From NCBI GenBank assembly GCA_943736015.1, contig OX031059.1, forward strand, positions 21,322,501-21,386,500: 64,000 nucleotides of DNA, read 5' to 3'. This stretch comes from Tridacna crocea (lineage: Eukaryota > Mollusca > Bivalvia > Cardiida > Cardiidae). The notes beneath the pieces were generated by a model. It ran no database searches. It was not told the DNA's origin and saw only the letters and a program-made list of their open reading frames with translations. Each line of letters starts with the position of its first letter. Positions within the stretch are counted from its first letter, which is position 1. Positions 44,680 through 56,606 of this stretch are shown in pieces. The translations under genes were made by a program, and so were the position numbers.

Positions 44680-46300
44680 TGTAAATATTTTGGTCAAACT
44701 ATAGGGGATCATGAAAAGGAGGATATGAAAGTCAGTGTAATGGTTGAATCAGGATTTTCTCTGTTTTAAGGTCCAATATCATTTTTCGGAGAATGTAATG
44801 CATCCCTTTTTCATTTTGCTATGAAAGCTGAGGCTCATTTGATGCCATAGTCAAAATGTTATAGCAGAAATACATTTTTTTCTAGGAGCAAGGGTGATCA
44901 AAAGTATATCATTTCGATGGCACACCAATTTATGGTCCCCTGAAGTTTAACCTGATGTTCCTCAAATAATTTTTATAATTTTAAGAGCTCACTGTAATGT
45001 TTCAAGAGATAGCGGCCATATTGAAAACGGCTATCAAATCATTAGACCACGTTTGTAGGGACTTGACCAATCAGCGTTCAGTATTTTCGTTGTATATATC
45101 GAAGATACAACTCCCGCAGTTGTATATCTGGATATACTATGCTAGTATATCCCGCACGTGAATTCCGGCAATTTTTGTTTGCAATGTCGAGTCGGGGCAA
45201 AATGTACCCTTTGCGGTAACACAATTTTGAAGTATGATTTGAACTGGGTATAACAATTTCATGTGTGAGTGCAATACTATTCTAAATCTGTACAATGTAC
45301 AATCAATTAACATAGTATTGCCCTCAAATAGCGATTAACTACAGCAATCTCTTGAATGGAATGTGCTTTAGGCGGTAAAAAAATAAGGCTCCAGTCTGGT
45401 TAAAAGTGTAATGGTCACATTTTGGCTTTAAACATGCCATTTCCTTTACAACCATTTTTCTAAAACATCAATCTGAGAAGGATTAAACACTTATTTTTGC
45501 TAAGAAATTATAACAAATTTGATAGCCCTTTATAGTTTGCATGCGCGTTTAACGTGTCAGTTCATCTACACATGAATAGGTTGGTTTAGTAATGTTTAAC
45601 CCTTAACCTGCTTAATAAGTGAAATGAAACCTTCAAGCCAATAATAAAAGCCCAAATTTGGTTATTTCAAAGATATTTAGGGGAAAATATCGCCTTATCG
45701 GAAAGTGTACATCCAAGATCAGATTGTACACGTTCTATGCTTTCTGATCTGTATCTACATTGTCCACTAAAGGTCCTTGAGTCGCGTTTAGCAGCCTACA
45801 GGTTAAGCTCAATGACTCTATGTACAAAGTTTACAAGGTTTTCATGTACGGCCTTGACATTGCTTACAAAAATTGCTCGAAATTTACGTATTGAACATAT
45901 TAATTGCAAAAGAAAACTGAACATTTTTTCTCAACAACATGTCATGTGTTTCGTAATAAAATAGACTAGTATAACTGTCTAATTACAAGAGACACATAGT
46001 AAGTTCTAAACGATGGACATCCCCATTGTCTTTGACAATCTAAAATCGAAACATAACGTTTCCAAAATTTTGCCGGCAAATACAATTTCTATCTTAACAA
46101 TCCACAAATAGGTTAACTTTCATGAAATTCATAATGAATAATTTAGCATTTTGATATAAATTAGTACCTTACTTATGCCTCTTTTGAACTAGATGCAAAA
46201 CTTTCATTTTAACGATTACAATGACTCAATATGTAACAAGCTTTTTATCTACTATAAATATGAGTATATGACATAAAAAGCATGAATAAATAGTCACGTG
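44680..46300. other. No gene recognised; possible CpG-poor promoter near 45.0-45.2 kb
   Basis: AGCGGCCATATTGAAAACGG, GACCAATCAGCG (CCAAT box) and a palindromic GATACAACT...AGTTGTATATC precede ATG at 45184 (MSSRGKMYPLR, then GTAACA). This is suggestive only. Family G palindrome at 45714-45770. Confidence 0.25.
45714..45770. repeat. GATC palindrome, family G
   Basis: AAGATCAGATTGTACACGTT with TTTCTGATCTGTATCTACAT; diverged member. Confidence 0.6.
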
Positions 46301-46310
46301 GTCTAAGTAA

Positions 46311-46401
46311 GATAGAAAATCTCGTGCCGTGATATATGGGAAATATACACTCGCTAACGCTCGTGTATATTTCCCATACACCACGGCACTCGTTTTCTAT
46401 C
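46311..46401. repeat. 91-bp palindrome, ~42-bp arms
   Basis: GATAGAAAATCTCGTGCCGT pairs with ACGGCACTCGTTTTCTATC, and TATGGGAAATATACACTCGC with GCTCGTGTATATTTCCCATA. Few mismatches. Confidence 0.9.
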
Positions 46402-46513
46402 CCATACATGAGAAGTGATAGTTCCATTATCATTACAAGATAATAGTACAGTTCCAGATTTAGGACAAGGACTAAGCACCCCAATCACACAGATTGATAG
46501 TGAAACCTATTAT

Positions 46514-46742
46514 TTAACCCTTTCCCAAACAATCCCTGGTTTTTACGGGTCTAGAATAGTAGCCTTTTGAAAACATTGTGGGAAAAGGAGAAAATGCTGG
46601 TAACCAGCATTTTCTCCTTTTCCCACAATGTTTTCTACTCTGTCATAGACAGAAATTATCTTTTCAGCAAGAGTTGAATTGTTGTCTGCAAATGCTTTCA
46701 ATTTAATCTAGTCCAAAAGTTTGTTGTTTGGGAAAGGGTTAA
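46514..46742 (-). mobile_element. PB1 MITE, full length, young-looking
   Basis: TTAA to TTAA, 229 bp, perfect core stem. It shares a TTTTTACGGGTC(T/A)AGAATAG variant and CCCTTTCCCAAAC end with 56776-57004, defining a recent subfamily. Confidence 0.95.
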
Positions 46743-47261
46743 TATGGTGGAAGGAGAAAATATTGTAAGAGCCATGATCTCCTCTCCTAACATTATTGCA
46801 CTAGAAGATATAGGTCACTGGAGTTGGTGAAATTCTAGTTGTCTCATTTTTTGTATGGTGTAAGCTGCTAGGTGCATCTGGAAACCCTTTTGTGGAATCA
46901 GCTTAGATGAAGATTCTGGTCTATATTGCATAAACATTCTTCTTTGTTATATTACAGATTTTGAAAGTAATGCAACTTCTGATTGGCTAAAACATTTGGT
47001 CAATGCTTAAAATTACTTGCAAAATCAAAAAATTCTTGAGAATTACAGTGAATGTTCTTAAGAATAATTGGCAGATGCAGAGCCAGACTGCACAGAAGGT
47101 GTGATCCTTTCTTCCTTTTCAACAGTCTTTTCCACCTTGTAAATTGTGAATTCCATCATTTGTACCACATTGAGACATCTGAAATTAACTTGGATACTGT
47201 AAATCTGTCAGGGTTGAAAAGTAGAGCCTGACCTATGTCCTCCAAGGTCTGTTATTTCTTG

Positions 47262-47477
47262 ATCCTTTACCATAGTACAAAATTGTAGACCTTTCTATAT
47301 AAACGGCAGTTGCTGGAGACAAATAATATGCAGAGGATGTTGTCTTTTAAAGAGAAGGAAAATTTGTGGGAAAAAAAATTAAGAGGATATTATCAGCATT
47401 TTCTCCTTCTCCCACATTGCTGTCAGAATTTTTCTCCCTGAAGGTCATTGAAATTTGTGGTCGTTTGATGAAAGGTT
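47262..47477 (+). mobile_element. PB1 MITE, decayed
   Basis: CCTTTACCATAGTACAAAATTG start; right arm CAGCATTTTCTCCTTCTCCC is kept, left arm largely lost. Confidence 0.6.
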
Positions 47478-47663
47478 TGAGCTCTTTACCGAACAACAAA
47501 ATTTTGGACATGTCCAAATTCAAAGCATGTGCAGATGACAAAATAAATGTGAATCAAAATTGAATTTGGAAAGGTAGAAAGGTAGAAAGCATTGTGGGAA
47601 AAGGAGAAAATGCTGGTTACCAGCATTGAGAGGTCAAAAGTTTTGTTGTGCGGTAAAGGGTTT
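47478..47663 (+). mobile_element. PB1 MITE with right-arm deletion
   Basis: Left half and ATGCTGGTTACCAGCATT centre are present, then a jump to GAGAGGTCAAAAGTTTTGTT. About 45 bp of right stem are missing, and GGTAGAAA is duplicated. Confidence 0.75.
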
Positions 47664-47748
47664 AGAAGGGTAGAGAACTCTGTCTGTGAGAAATTGAGAA
47701 AACGCTGGGTTCCAGCAATTTGTCCTTTTCCTCTTCCTACAATGAGAT

Positions 47749-47978
47749 TTAACTCTTTACCAAACAATCCCGACTTTTAACGACCCCTGAGAAAGAAGCC
47801 TTTTGAAAACATTGTGGGAAAAGGAGAAAATGCTGGTAACCAGCATTTTCTCCTTTTCCCACATTGTTTTCTACCCTACTGGCAACAAATTCTAGTTTTT
47901 GGGTTACGTTTATTTTGTTGTCTGCAAATACTTACGATTTGGACCAGTCTAAAATTTTGTCGTTTGGTAATGGGTTAA
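47749..47978 (-). mobile_element. PB1 MITE, full length
   Basis: TTAA ends, intact stem except CCCACATTG in the right arm. Confidence 0.9.
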
Positions 47979-47988
47979 AGGCACCTTT

Positions 47989-48203
47989 CCTAACTCTTTA
48001 CCAAACGACAAAATTTAGAACTTGTCTCTAAATTGAAAGCATTTGTAGACAACAAAATAAATCTGAATCAAAAATTGAAAATTGATTTGGAAAAGGTAGA
48101 AAACATTGTGGAAGAAGGAGAAAATGCTGGTTTCCAGCATTTTCTCCTTTTCCCACAATGTTTTCTTAATGCTTTCTCTCTCAGGGTTGTCAAAAGCGTT
48201 AAT
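47989..48203 (+). mobile_element. PB1 MITE, nearly full length
   Basis: Left CTAACTCTTTACC; core ATGCTGGTTTCCAGCATT; the right end stops at CAAAAGCGTTAATG, lacking the last 25 bp. Confidence 0.8.
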
Positions 48204-48209
48204 GTCTTT

Positions 48210-49090
48210 CAGGCATAATTATGCTTGTTGTAAAAAGGTTTGTGCATTCTTTGATTTAGAAAGTCTTCAGATAAAGTAATAGATGAAGAATAATAATTTT
48301 AACAAACTCTCTTCAAAAATATTTCGACAAAATGACAATGTGAGGGTAAAAGTTGATCTGTTCTTGTTTTCATAAAAATTTAATTTGATTTTTAAATAAA
48401 TTTTGGGAGAAACCATTTGTAAAGAAGTGAGCAGAGATACTTCATCATGACAGATGATCAATACTCATAAAACCATTCTCTATCATTTTATCTAATACCA
48501 GGTTACCGTTAGATGTTCTTGATGTAAATTGAGCTATTTATCGCAAACAAGCTTTTTGCCTTTATTATTTGGCAGTATGTTGAATCAGAAAAGGGACCAG
48601 AAGGTTCTTAGTCTGTTTCCTGAGCTAAGTCTCTTTATTTTCCTCAATTCAGTCTGAAATGATGTGTCAACTCAGTGTTTCGGAATGTTACTCGTATTTA
48701 AGTTGGTTGATGTTAGTGATATTAGTTTCAAGTAACACATTCAACTTAAGTCAGAACCAATGATTGTTGGTGTTTTCCTGAGACGGGGACCAGTTCTTGT
48801 AAAATACGGCCTCCAACCTGTATTCTGAGAAGACCCAGGGGAAATAAGCCAAGTGGTTTTTCAATGAGCATTCAGTCGAAATAATTTAAAACCAGAAGTG
48901 TCATAACTGGTCATTGTAAACAGTGTTTTGCTTAACCATAGGCCCTCGGAAGCTTCATTGGTTGACGAGTGAAATTGGAGATATTCATTGATTGATCATC
49001 AAACGCCATTACTAATTACAGTAGATTGGTGCATCACCTCTGTATCAAAAATCGTATATAAAAACTTGAATGGAATAAATTCTATTGCTG
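48210..49090. other. No gene recognised
   Basis: AT-rich; no repeat shared with the rest of the window was seen. Confidence 0.4.
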
Positions 49091-49099
49091 TCAATCCTC

Positions 49100-49319
49100 T
49101 TAAGTCTTTACCATATTGACAAATATTTTGACAGGACCAAATTCAAAGCATCTGCAGAAAACATATTAAATCTGGGTGATAAGATGATTTCTGAATTTGA
49201 TAGGGTAGAAAATATTGTGGGAAAAGGAGAAAATGCTGGTTACCAGCTTTTTCTTATTTTCCCACAATATAGGCTTCTTTCTCGGGTCATTAAGTCTGGA
49301 TTGTGTGGTAAAGAGTTAA
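49100..49319 (+). mobile_element. PB1 MITE, full length
   Basis: TTAA ends. Right arm shortened after CCCACAATAT by loss of GTTTTCAAA. Confidence 0.85.
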
Positions 49320-49395
49320 AGAGCTTGGCTAAGATTCAAGCTCACCACCTCTTGATCACAAGACTGTGCGTTTCTCAGCTTTGTCCTTAGGCAAT
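49320..49395 (-). mobile_element. tRNA-like SINE fragment
   Basis: On the minus strand GGTGGTGAGCTTGAATCTTA resembles a B box. No A box in position. Confidence 0.3.
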
Positions 49396-49465
49396 GATTG
49401 CTACTAGCAAGGTAGGAACTGCTGATATGTGTGTAGACTAAACCCTATATTAAAGAAACAGGAGA

Positions 49466-49833
49466 TTTTGGAAATGAGAAAATGTGCATTTGAAAACATT
49501 TTGTGAAAAGGGGAAATGCTGTTTACCATAATTTTCACCCTTTCCTACCATGACTTCTGACATACAACAGAAAAAAGAAACCCTTTCTGTGAGCGACATT
49601 TGCCATCTTACAGATACCTTCAATTTGGGGAACTATAAAATTTTGTCTTTTACAGGTAGCAGAGAATTCATTGCCAGAAATTCTAGTTTTGACAGACTTT
49701 AAATCATTTGTAGACATCAATAGAAATGGGTCTTAAATTAAGGGGTTCTGCTTTGAAAGGACCAGGAATACAAAGTTTTCAAAAGGCTACTGCCTCAGGG
49801 AAGTTTGTAAACAAGGGATAGATTGATGAAGGG
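49466..49833. mobile_element. Two decayed PB1 fragments
   Basis: A minus copy (ATTTGAAAACATTTTGTGAA to TATAAAATTTTGTC, 49466-49665) is followed by a plus copy (CAGACTTTAAATCATTTGTA to CAAAAGGCTACTGCCTCAGG, 49683-49833). Neither has an intact hairpin. Confidence 0.45.
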
Positions 49834-50169
49834 ATAAGAGAGAGAAGGTGGTTAATGAAAGATGAAGATTCTGAGTAAGAGAGTCAATCACAGATTGCCA
49901 AGAGTGTCACCAGAGCTTATTGTTTTGTGCTGCTCCTGAGAACAACAAATATGACCAACACCAAAGCAGATTAAGGAATCTGTATTTGGCATCTGCATTT
50001 TATAGATTTCAGGGTTCGAATTTCATATTCTATCCCTGGGCTAATTTTTGCAAGCTAGTGGCTTTCTTTCTCACTCACAAAATTAAAATTGGACTTGCAT
50101 TTTTTTTAAGCCCAGCATGCCCACCAATAGTAAAGAAAGACGGGCAGTACACCAATTCTTTTTTATCAC

Positions 50170-50400
50170 GTAACCTTTGAACTACAGACAAACTGGAGTG
50201 TTGGTCTCATAACCTAAAGGTCCTGAGTTCGATACCCGGGAGCAGGTGTCAACTTTGGGATTTTTCATTGGCCACACATTTGGCTCGAGTACTAGTGTAG
50301 TTCCCAGGAAGCAGAATCGAGAGAGATTAGTATGAATTGTAAGAACTTGTTTCTCAATGGATGTAAAATAAATATGTTTAAACTAACACAGGCAGGGTTG
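50170..50400 (+). mobile_element. SINE-4, tRNA-Met-like head
   Basis: TTGGTCTCATAACCTAAAGG followed by TCCTGAGTTCGATACCCG matches the anticodon arm (CAT) and T-arm of an elongator tRNA-Met. The tail contains CAGAATCGAGAGAGATTAGT and AAGAACTTGTTTCTC. The A box is degenerate, so it is not a functional tRNA gene. Confidence 0.65.
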
Positions 50401-50735
50401 CTCTACTGGATGAATCTTTTCTTCTGATGTTCTGAAGAAGAAGATATCTGGCTGGCTCATGAACCCTCTGGCTACTGTAAGGGGTATATCATGAAATATT
50501 CTATGCTGCTGACAAGTATTATCATTTCACTGTGGTTGAAGTATATCAATTCACAATAAGGAAGCTCCTCTATTTAGGAGAAAGCTGCTAAAATTGTGAT
50601 AGAAATGAGTATAAAAGTCATTAAAGAACCTTTGATTTTTGTGAAAAACTTATAAAAGAACCTATATTTTGAGTAAATGTTAGGAACCTGTATAAAAACC
50701 TTTATTTTTCAAGTGGGTCAGTAGTAGGCCTGTAT

Positions 50736-50964
50736 TTAACTCTTTACCAAACAACTTAATTGTATACTTGTCCAAATTTAAAGCATTTGCAGATAAGAAA
50801 ATAAATTTGGCTCAAAAATTGAAATTTGTTTTGGGATGGATAGAAAACATTGTGGGAAAAGGAGAAAATGCTTGTTACCAGCATTTTCTCCTTTTCCTAC
50901 AATGTTTTCAAAAGGCTTCTCTCTTAGGGTCATTAAAAGTTGGGATTGTGTTGTGAAGAGTTAA
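50736..50964 (+). mobile_element. PB1 MITE, full length
   Basis: TTAA to TTAA, 229 bp. Core ATGCTTGTTACCAGCATT with one mismatch. Confidence 0.95.
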
Positions 50965-51112
50965 TGCAGTGCCTGAAAAAAGGAAGGTTGATGTAGATTT
51001 GCAATGTGGACCAGTTTCTCTTTACTACTGGACAAAATTTTATGATACCTGTTACAGTACTTCATGAGATCATAATTTATATTCTTTATCATAAGCCACT
51101 GTCACCATTTTT

Positions 51113-52413
51113 AGCTCCACTGGCCGAAGGCCAGCGGGCTTATGTCATGGCCCGGTGTCCGTCGTGCGTCCGTCCGTCTGTGTGTGCGTGCATGCGTGCG
51201 TGCGTGCGTGCGTTAACTTTTATTTCAAACATCTTCTTCTCTGAAACTACCCATCCAATTTTGATGAAACTTCACAGAAATGATCCTGCCATGGTCCTCT
51301 TCAGAATTCCTTGAAAGAATTTTATTCCTTCAAAAACTCTGGTTGCCATGGCAACAAAACTGAAAAATATTGAAAATTTTTAAAAATCTTCTTCTCTGAA
51401 ACCATAAGGCCTAGGGCTACCAAATTTGGCATGTAGCTTTATCTAGTGGACTTCTACCAAGTTCCTTCAAATAATAGCCCTGGGGTCATAATTGGCCCCA
51501 ACCCGGGGGTCACAAGTTTTATATGGGCTTATATAGGGAAAACTTTAAAATCCTTCTGGTACCTAGCCATAGGGCCTAGGGCTACCAGATTTGGCATGTA
51601 GCTTTATCTAGTAGACCTCTACCCAGAGTGCCCAAATGATAGCCCAGAGGTCAAATTTGGCTCGGCCCCAGGGGTCACAAGTTTTATATGGGCTTATTTA
51701 GTGAAACCTTTAAAAATCTTTTCGTACCAAGCCATAAGGCCTAGGGCTACTCAATTTTGCATGTAGCTTTATCAAGTGGTTGTCTACCAAAGGTGCCCAA
51801 ATTGTAGCCCTGGGGTCAAATTTGGCCCTGTCCTGGAGGTCACAAGTTTTACATGGGCTCATATTGGGAATTTTTTAAAAATCTACTTTACCTAGCTATA
51901 AGGCCTAGGGCTACCAAATTTTGCATGTAGCTTTATCTAGTGGGCCTCTACCAGGAGGGCCCAAATTATAGCCTTAGAGTCAAGTTCGTCCCCACACCAG
52001 GGGTCACAAGTTTTACATGGCTTTTGTGATGAAGACTTTCTAAGTCATTTTGTTACTAACCATAATAAAGACTAGGACCACTAAATTTAGCCCTGTCTCA
52101 TGGGTTTCATGTTTTACAGGGCCTTTTATTGAGAAAACTTTGAAAATCTTCTTGTTTATAACCACACATTCTAGACCTGTATTATTTGGTATGGGGCTTT
52201 ATCTTGTAGACCTCCACCAGGATTCAAATAATTAAAGCTTTGTGGCCAAAACTGGTTTTCCCTAGGGGTCACAACTTTTTTGTTGGTTTTTATGGAAAAA
52301 AATTGTATGCCCTCAAGTTTGAAACCAGTTGGCCTAATAATGTAATATTTGGCTTGTAGTGTTTTTACGAATGAGCCAGTGGAGCGATACAGGGCCATCA
52401 TGGCCCTCTTGTT
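51113..52413 (+). mobile_element. Pearl-like element B, ~165-bp units
   Basis: AGCTCCACTGGC (51113) is inverted at GCCAGTGGAGC (52375). A GTCCGTCGTGCGTCCGTCC and TGCG-repeat patch follows the left end. GGCCTAGGGCTACCA-type units recur at about 51410, 51575, 51740 and 51904. The right tip is GGCCATCATGGCCCTCTTGTT. No ORF. Confidence 0.8.
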
Positions 52414-52824
52414 TTAAATTAAATTTTAATGAAATGCCTTGTCTTGGAAAAAGGGAGTTTAATGTGTAATTTTATTACAGACCAATAACAGAAAGGCCAT
52501 GTGTAGTACACAGAAAACACATTACCTCTTGTGATAATGCTTCTAAAAGTATTTTTCAGCTGGGATATCATGCAAGGAAATGAATATTTACTCTTTTTCC
52601 GTCAATTTTGTGTTTTTACATCTAAGAAGAGAGGAGTTCTTGCTATACTATGCTCTTTGAGGATTGATAACACTAAACAGTCACTTTGACCGGATTTGTT
52701 CAGCTAAGAGCTGAATAGTATTTAATTGTTGTATAGAAAAGCAGCTGATTGCTATGAAAGAGAGTTTACCGAAGGTCATAAAATTTGGAGTAGTTTGGTA
52801 AAGAGATAATGGAGATTCCTATTA

Positions 52825-53266
52825 CCCTTTATTAGAATAAGTAAGTAATTGTGGACTTGTCAGTTTTGAAAATTTGATGCAGCTCAACCAATTGTACTGA
52901 ATGTCTTAAATGTTAAAAAATATAATGTTAAAGAAAAGGAGAAAATTCTGCTTACCAGCATTTTCTCCTTTCCTACAATATTTTTAACTCATTACCACAC
53001 GAGAAAATTTTGGACTGGTCCAAATTGAAAGCATTTGCAGACGACAAAAAAAAAGGTGACTGAAAAATAGAAATTTGTTCTGGAAAGGGTAGAAAACACT
53101 GTGGGAAAAGGAGAAAATGCTGGTTACCAGCATTTTCTCCTTTTCCCACAGTGTTTTCAAAAGGCTTCTTTCTCAGGGGCGTCAAAAGTAGGGATTGAGT
53201 GGTAATGGGTTAAAAAGCTTTCTCTCTCATAGTTACAAAAGTTAGTATTGTGCTGTAAAGGGTTAA
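52825..53266 (+). mobile_element. PB1 host containing a second PB1
   Basis: The left part is diverged and ends with the core TTACCAGCATTTTCTCCTTT...ACAATATTT. After the nested copy the host resumes AAAGCTTTCTCTCTCATAG and ends TGTAAAGGGTTAA. The join falls on a TTAA. Confidence 0.75.
52984..53213 (+). mobile_element. PB1 MITE nested in PB1, young-looking
   Basis: TTAA both sides; perfect stem with paired CACTGTGGG/CCCACAGTG changes. The GTGACTG and GGGGCGTC variants are shared with 20601-20827. Confidence 0.95.
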
Positions 53267-53977
53267 TTTACCTAATCATGGAGTTAATTAGTAATTTAGT
53301 CAAAATATTAGCTGATAATTATCAGCACTCCAATAGTGTAGTTTACCTTTTCAACATCAAATGTTTTCGCTGCATCACTGAAAATAACATTTCATTAAAA
53401 CTTAGAATTTCTTTGAGTCTCGGTAGGGTCCAACTGAATAACCAAACTGTTTAGAAAATAAAAGTAAATTTCATTTTTACCATATAAAAATATGGCGATT
53501 ATTATGATTTTCATAGTATGTAAAGCTGCAGTTCGCTAAAGTTCCAGTCAGTGGCAGCAAAAAGAAGTATGAAACTAAAACAGATCCTACCATTCTGCAT
53601 TATCTGTTTGTTTGCCAGTGAAATCGACGGGCTTCTCCATGCATTTTCGCACACATATATCATGGCAACCACTGTGCAGTAACTGACAGGTTCTGGTTTG
53701 CTGCGATCCTATATATATGTATGTTCTGATGGGTTATCTGAGATGTTTTTGAGTTGTAAGCAGTAAAAATTACCTATTTATGGCTTTACTGTGGCTTTAA
53801 CTTAATTCATACCACACAAAAAAAAATGTTGACTCGTCCAAATTGAACTCATTTGCTGACAACAGTTTAAATGTACATGTCGGTTATTAATGATAGGAAA
53901 GAAAATATCTAGGAAAAGAAGGAAATGTTGGTTACTAGCGTTCTCTCCTTTTCTAACAATGTTTTGAAAGTTTTTTT

Positions 53978-56068
53978 ATGTCTCCCACATCAAGGTCAGG
54001 AGACATATTGTTTTTCCCAGGCTGTCTGCCTGTCTCTGTCAGTCTGTCTGTCTGTCTGTCACAGATCGTGTCTGCTCTATCACACGAAAACCTTAAAGTT
54101 ATTTTGATTAAACCTCACACATTTGTAAAGCAACATGGGACGAAGAACCATGACTCTGACTTGTTTATTTTTGAATTATTTCCCTTTGATTATTTTCTGT
54201 CAAATGACTCATAAACTTTTTAAGATATTTTGATAAAACTTCAAACATTTGTAAAGCATCATGAGATGAAGTATCATGCAAAAGAACCATAACTCTAGCT
54301 TGTATATTTTTCGAATTATTTCCCTTTTTAGCTCACCTGAGCACAACGTGCTCAAGGGGAGCTTTTAGGATCACCCGGTGTCCGTCGTCCGTCGTCCGTC
54401 GTGCGTCGTCCGTCGTGCGTCGTCAACAATTCTTTAAACATCAACTCCTCCTAAACCGCTGGGCGGATTTGGACCAAACTTGGCAGGAATGTTCCTTGGG
54501 AGGTCCTCTTTAAAAATTGTTCACAGAATTTGATTCCATCAAAAAGTCTGGTTGCCATGGCAACCAAATGGAATTTTTTAGCAAATTCTTTAAAAATCTT
54601 CTCCTCTGAAACCGCTGGTTGGATTTTAAAATAATTTCACAGATATGTTCCTTGGGTGACCCTTTTCAAAAATTGTTCGTGAAATTTTGATTCGTCAAAA
54701 AATGTGGCTCTGGTGAATGGGGGCTTCTTGCACTATACAGAAATGAAGGAATTCTTTAAAAATCTTCTCCTCTGAAACCGCTGGTCGGATTTTGAAATAA
54801 TTTCACAGATATGTTCCTTGGGTGACCCTTTTCAAAAATTGTTCGTGAAATTTTGATTGGTCAAAAAATGTGGCTCTGGTGAATGGGGGCTTCTTGCACT
54901 GTACAGCAATGAAGGAATTCTTAAAAAATCTTCTTCTCTGAAACCGCTGGTCAGATTTTGAAATAATTTCACAGAGATGTTCATTGGGTGACCCTTTTCA
55001 AAAATTGTTCGCGAAATTTTGATTGGTCGAGAAACATGGCTCTGGTGAATGGGGGCTACTTGCACTATACAGAAATGAAGAAATTCTTAAAAATTCTTCT
55101 TCTCTGAAACCGCTGGCCAGATTTTAAAATAATTTCACACAGATGTTCCTTGGGTGACCCTTTTCAAAAATTGTTCGCGAAATTTTGATCCGTCAAGAAA
55201 CATGGCTCTGGTGAATGGGGGCTTCTTGCACTATACAGAAATGAAGAAATTCTTAAAAATTCTTCTTCTCTGAAACCGCTGGCCAGATTTTGAAATAATA
55301 TCACAGAGATATTCCTTGGGTGACCCTTTTCTAAAACTGTTCGCGAAATTTTGATTGGCCAAGAAACATGGCTCTAGTGAATGGGGGCTACTTGCACTAG
55401 ATGGAAATGAAGAAATTCTTGAAAATTCTTCTTCTCTGAAACCCGTGGTCAGATTTTAAAATAATCTGACAGAGATGTTCCTTTGGTGACCCTTTCCAAA
55501 AGCTGTACATATAATTTTGATCCGTCAAGAAACATGGCTCTTGTGAATGGGGGCTACTTGCACTATACGGACATGATGAAATTCTTTAAAATTTTCTTTC
55601 TCTGAAACCCCTGGTAAGATTTTGAAATAATTTCAGAGAGAGGTTCCTTGGGTGACCCTTTTCAAAACTTGTTCGTAAATTTTGATCCATCAAGAAACAT
55701 GGCTCTCGTGGATGGGGGTTACTTGCTCTTATACAGAAATGAAGAATTCTTAAAAATTCTTCTTTTTGAAACTGATGGTCAGATTTCGAAATGACTTTTA
55801 CAGGTGACCTTTTGAAAATTGCTTGGCAAAATTATAAATTTGGTTCCAATGTTTCAACGCTAAAAAAGAAAAAAAAAAAAAAAATAGACTATGGTCATCT
55901 CAAAAATTCAGGTGAGCGATCCAGGGCCATCTTGGCCCTCTTGTTATTATTTTCCATAGTCATTTTACATACAATTTCCTGTCTGCTCTGTAACTTGAAA
56001 ACTGTTATAGATAAGTGACCTTCATTTCAGTTAGAAATTCCATGGTCACATATCAAGGGCGGAGACAT
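53978..56068 (+). mobile_element. Pearl-like element E, middle layer
   Basis: ATGTCTCC (53978) and GGAGACAT (56061) are the inverted tips. A CTGTCTGTCTGTCTGTC patch follows, then about two ~140-bp units marked by GAATTATTTCCCTTT (54173 and 54313). Element C interrupts the second unit. Confidence 0.7.
54330..55945 (+). mobile_element. Pearl-like element C, inner layer, ~166-bp units
   Basis: AGCTCACCTGA (54330) is inverted at TCAGGTGAGC (55909). Then GTCCGTCGTCCGTCGTGCGT repeats and AACTCCTCCTAAACCGCTGG. CTGAAACCGCTGG-type units start at 54606, 54772, 54938, 55103, 55269 and 55436. The right tip GGCCATCTTGGCCCTCTTGTT is shared with element B. Confidence 0.85.
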
Positions 56069-56203
56069 CTCCTTTTTTTTTTTCTTAGGGTTGTTAAAAT
56101 TTGGGATTGTGTAGTAAAAGGTGAAAGGCTTAGTTAGACAAGCAGACAATATAGATCTTAGGCAACATCATTATTCTGCGAGATCGAGCTTATTCGCTAT
56201 GCA

Positions 56204-56425
56204 TTAACGCTGTACCATGCAGTGATGACTTTAAACGACCCTGAGGAAGAAGCCCTTTGAAAACATTGTGGGAAAAGGACAAAATGCTGGTAAGGAGCAT
56301 TTTCTCCTTTTCCCACAAAATTTTCCACCATATCAAAGAAAATTGCATCATTTCAGTCACTATGAAATTGTCATCTGCAATTGCTTTGGATAGGTCTAAA
56401 ATTTTGCTGTGTGGAAATGGGTTAA
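56204..56425 (-). mobile_element. PB1 MITE, full length
   Basis: TTAA ends. Core GGACAAAATGCTGGTAAGGA with right arm GCATTTTCTCC; the AATTTGGA block is shortened. Confidence 0.85.
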
Positions 56426-56429
56426 TATA

Positions 56430-56475
56430 AGCAATTATAACCATAGAGTTGCAGGTTTGAATCCTCTGCTTGACC
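56430..56475 (+). mobile_element. tRNA-like B-box fragment
   Basis: GTTGCAGGTTTGAATCCTCT resembles a T-arm with B box. Nothing matching an A box at the right distance because a PB1 lies to the left. Confidence 0.3.
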
Positions 56476-56606
56476 AAATTCTTTCTGAAGATTGATAATA
56501 ATCAGTGTGACACCAGGCTTCATTTGTCTCTCACAGCTTATCATTATTTTTATTGTGTCAAAAAGCAGCCAGTAGCTTTAGAAGCATGCAGATACTATGA
56601 ACTGAT

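Larger units (their letters stand above)
53800..56126 (+). mobile_element. PB1 host, outer layer of a three-layer nest
   Basis: The left part has CATACCACACAAAA, TCCAAATTGAACTCATTTGC and a weak core to CTAACAATGTTTTGAAAG. After the insert it resumes TTCTTAGGGTTGTTAAAAT and ends GGGATTGTGTAGTAAAAGG. Confidence 0.75.

Noticed and set aside
45184-45216. Start exon MSSRGKMYPLR with GTAACA donor and upstream CCAAT box
   Set aside because: Too short, donor weak, no matching protein recognised; left as a remark only.
50170-50240. Possible functional tRNA-Met gene
   Set aside because: Anticodon and T arms look right, but the acceptor and D arms do not pair and a SINE body follows.
28966-55945. CRISPR-like interpretation of the regular ~160-bp arrays
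   Set aside because: Units are far too long and diverged, lack short identical repeats with unique spacers, and sit in animal DNA; they are tandem cores of mobile elements.
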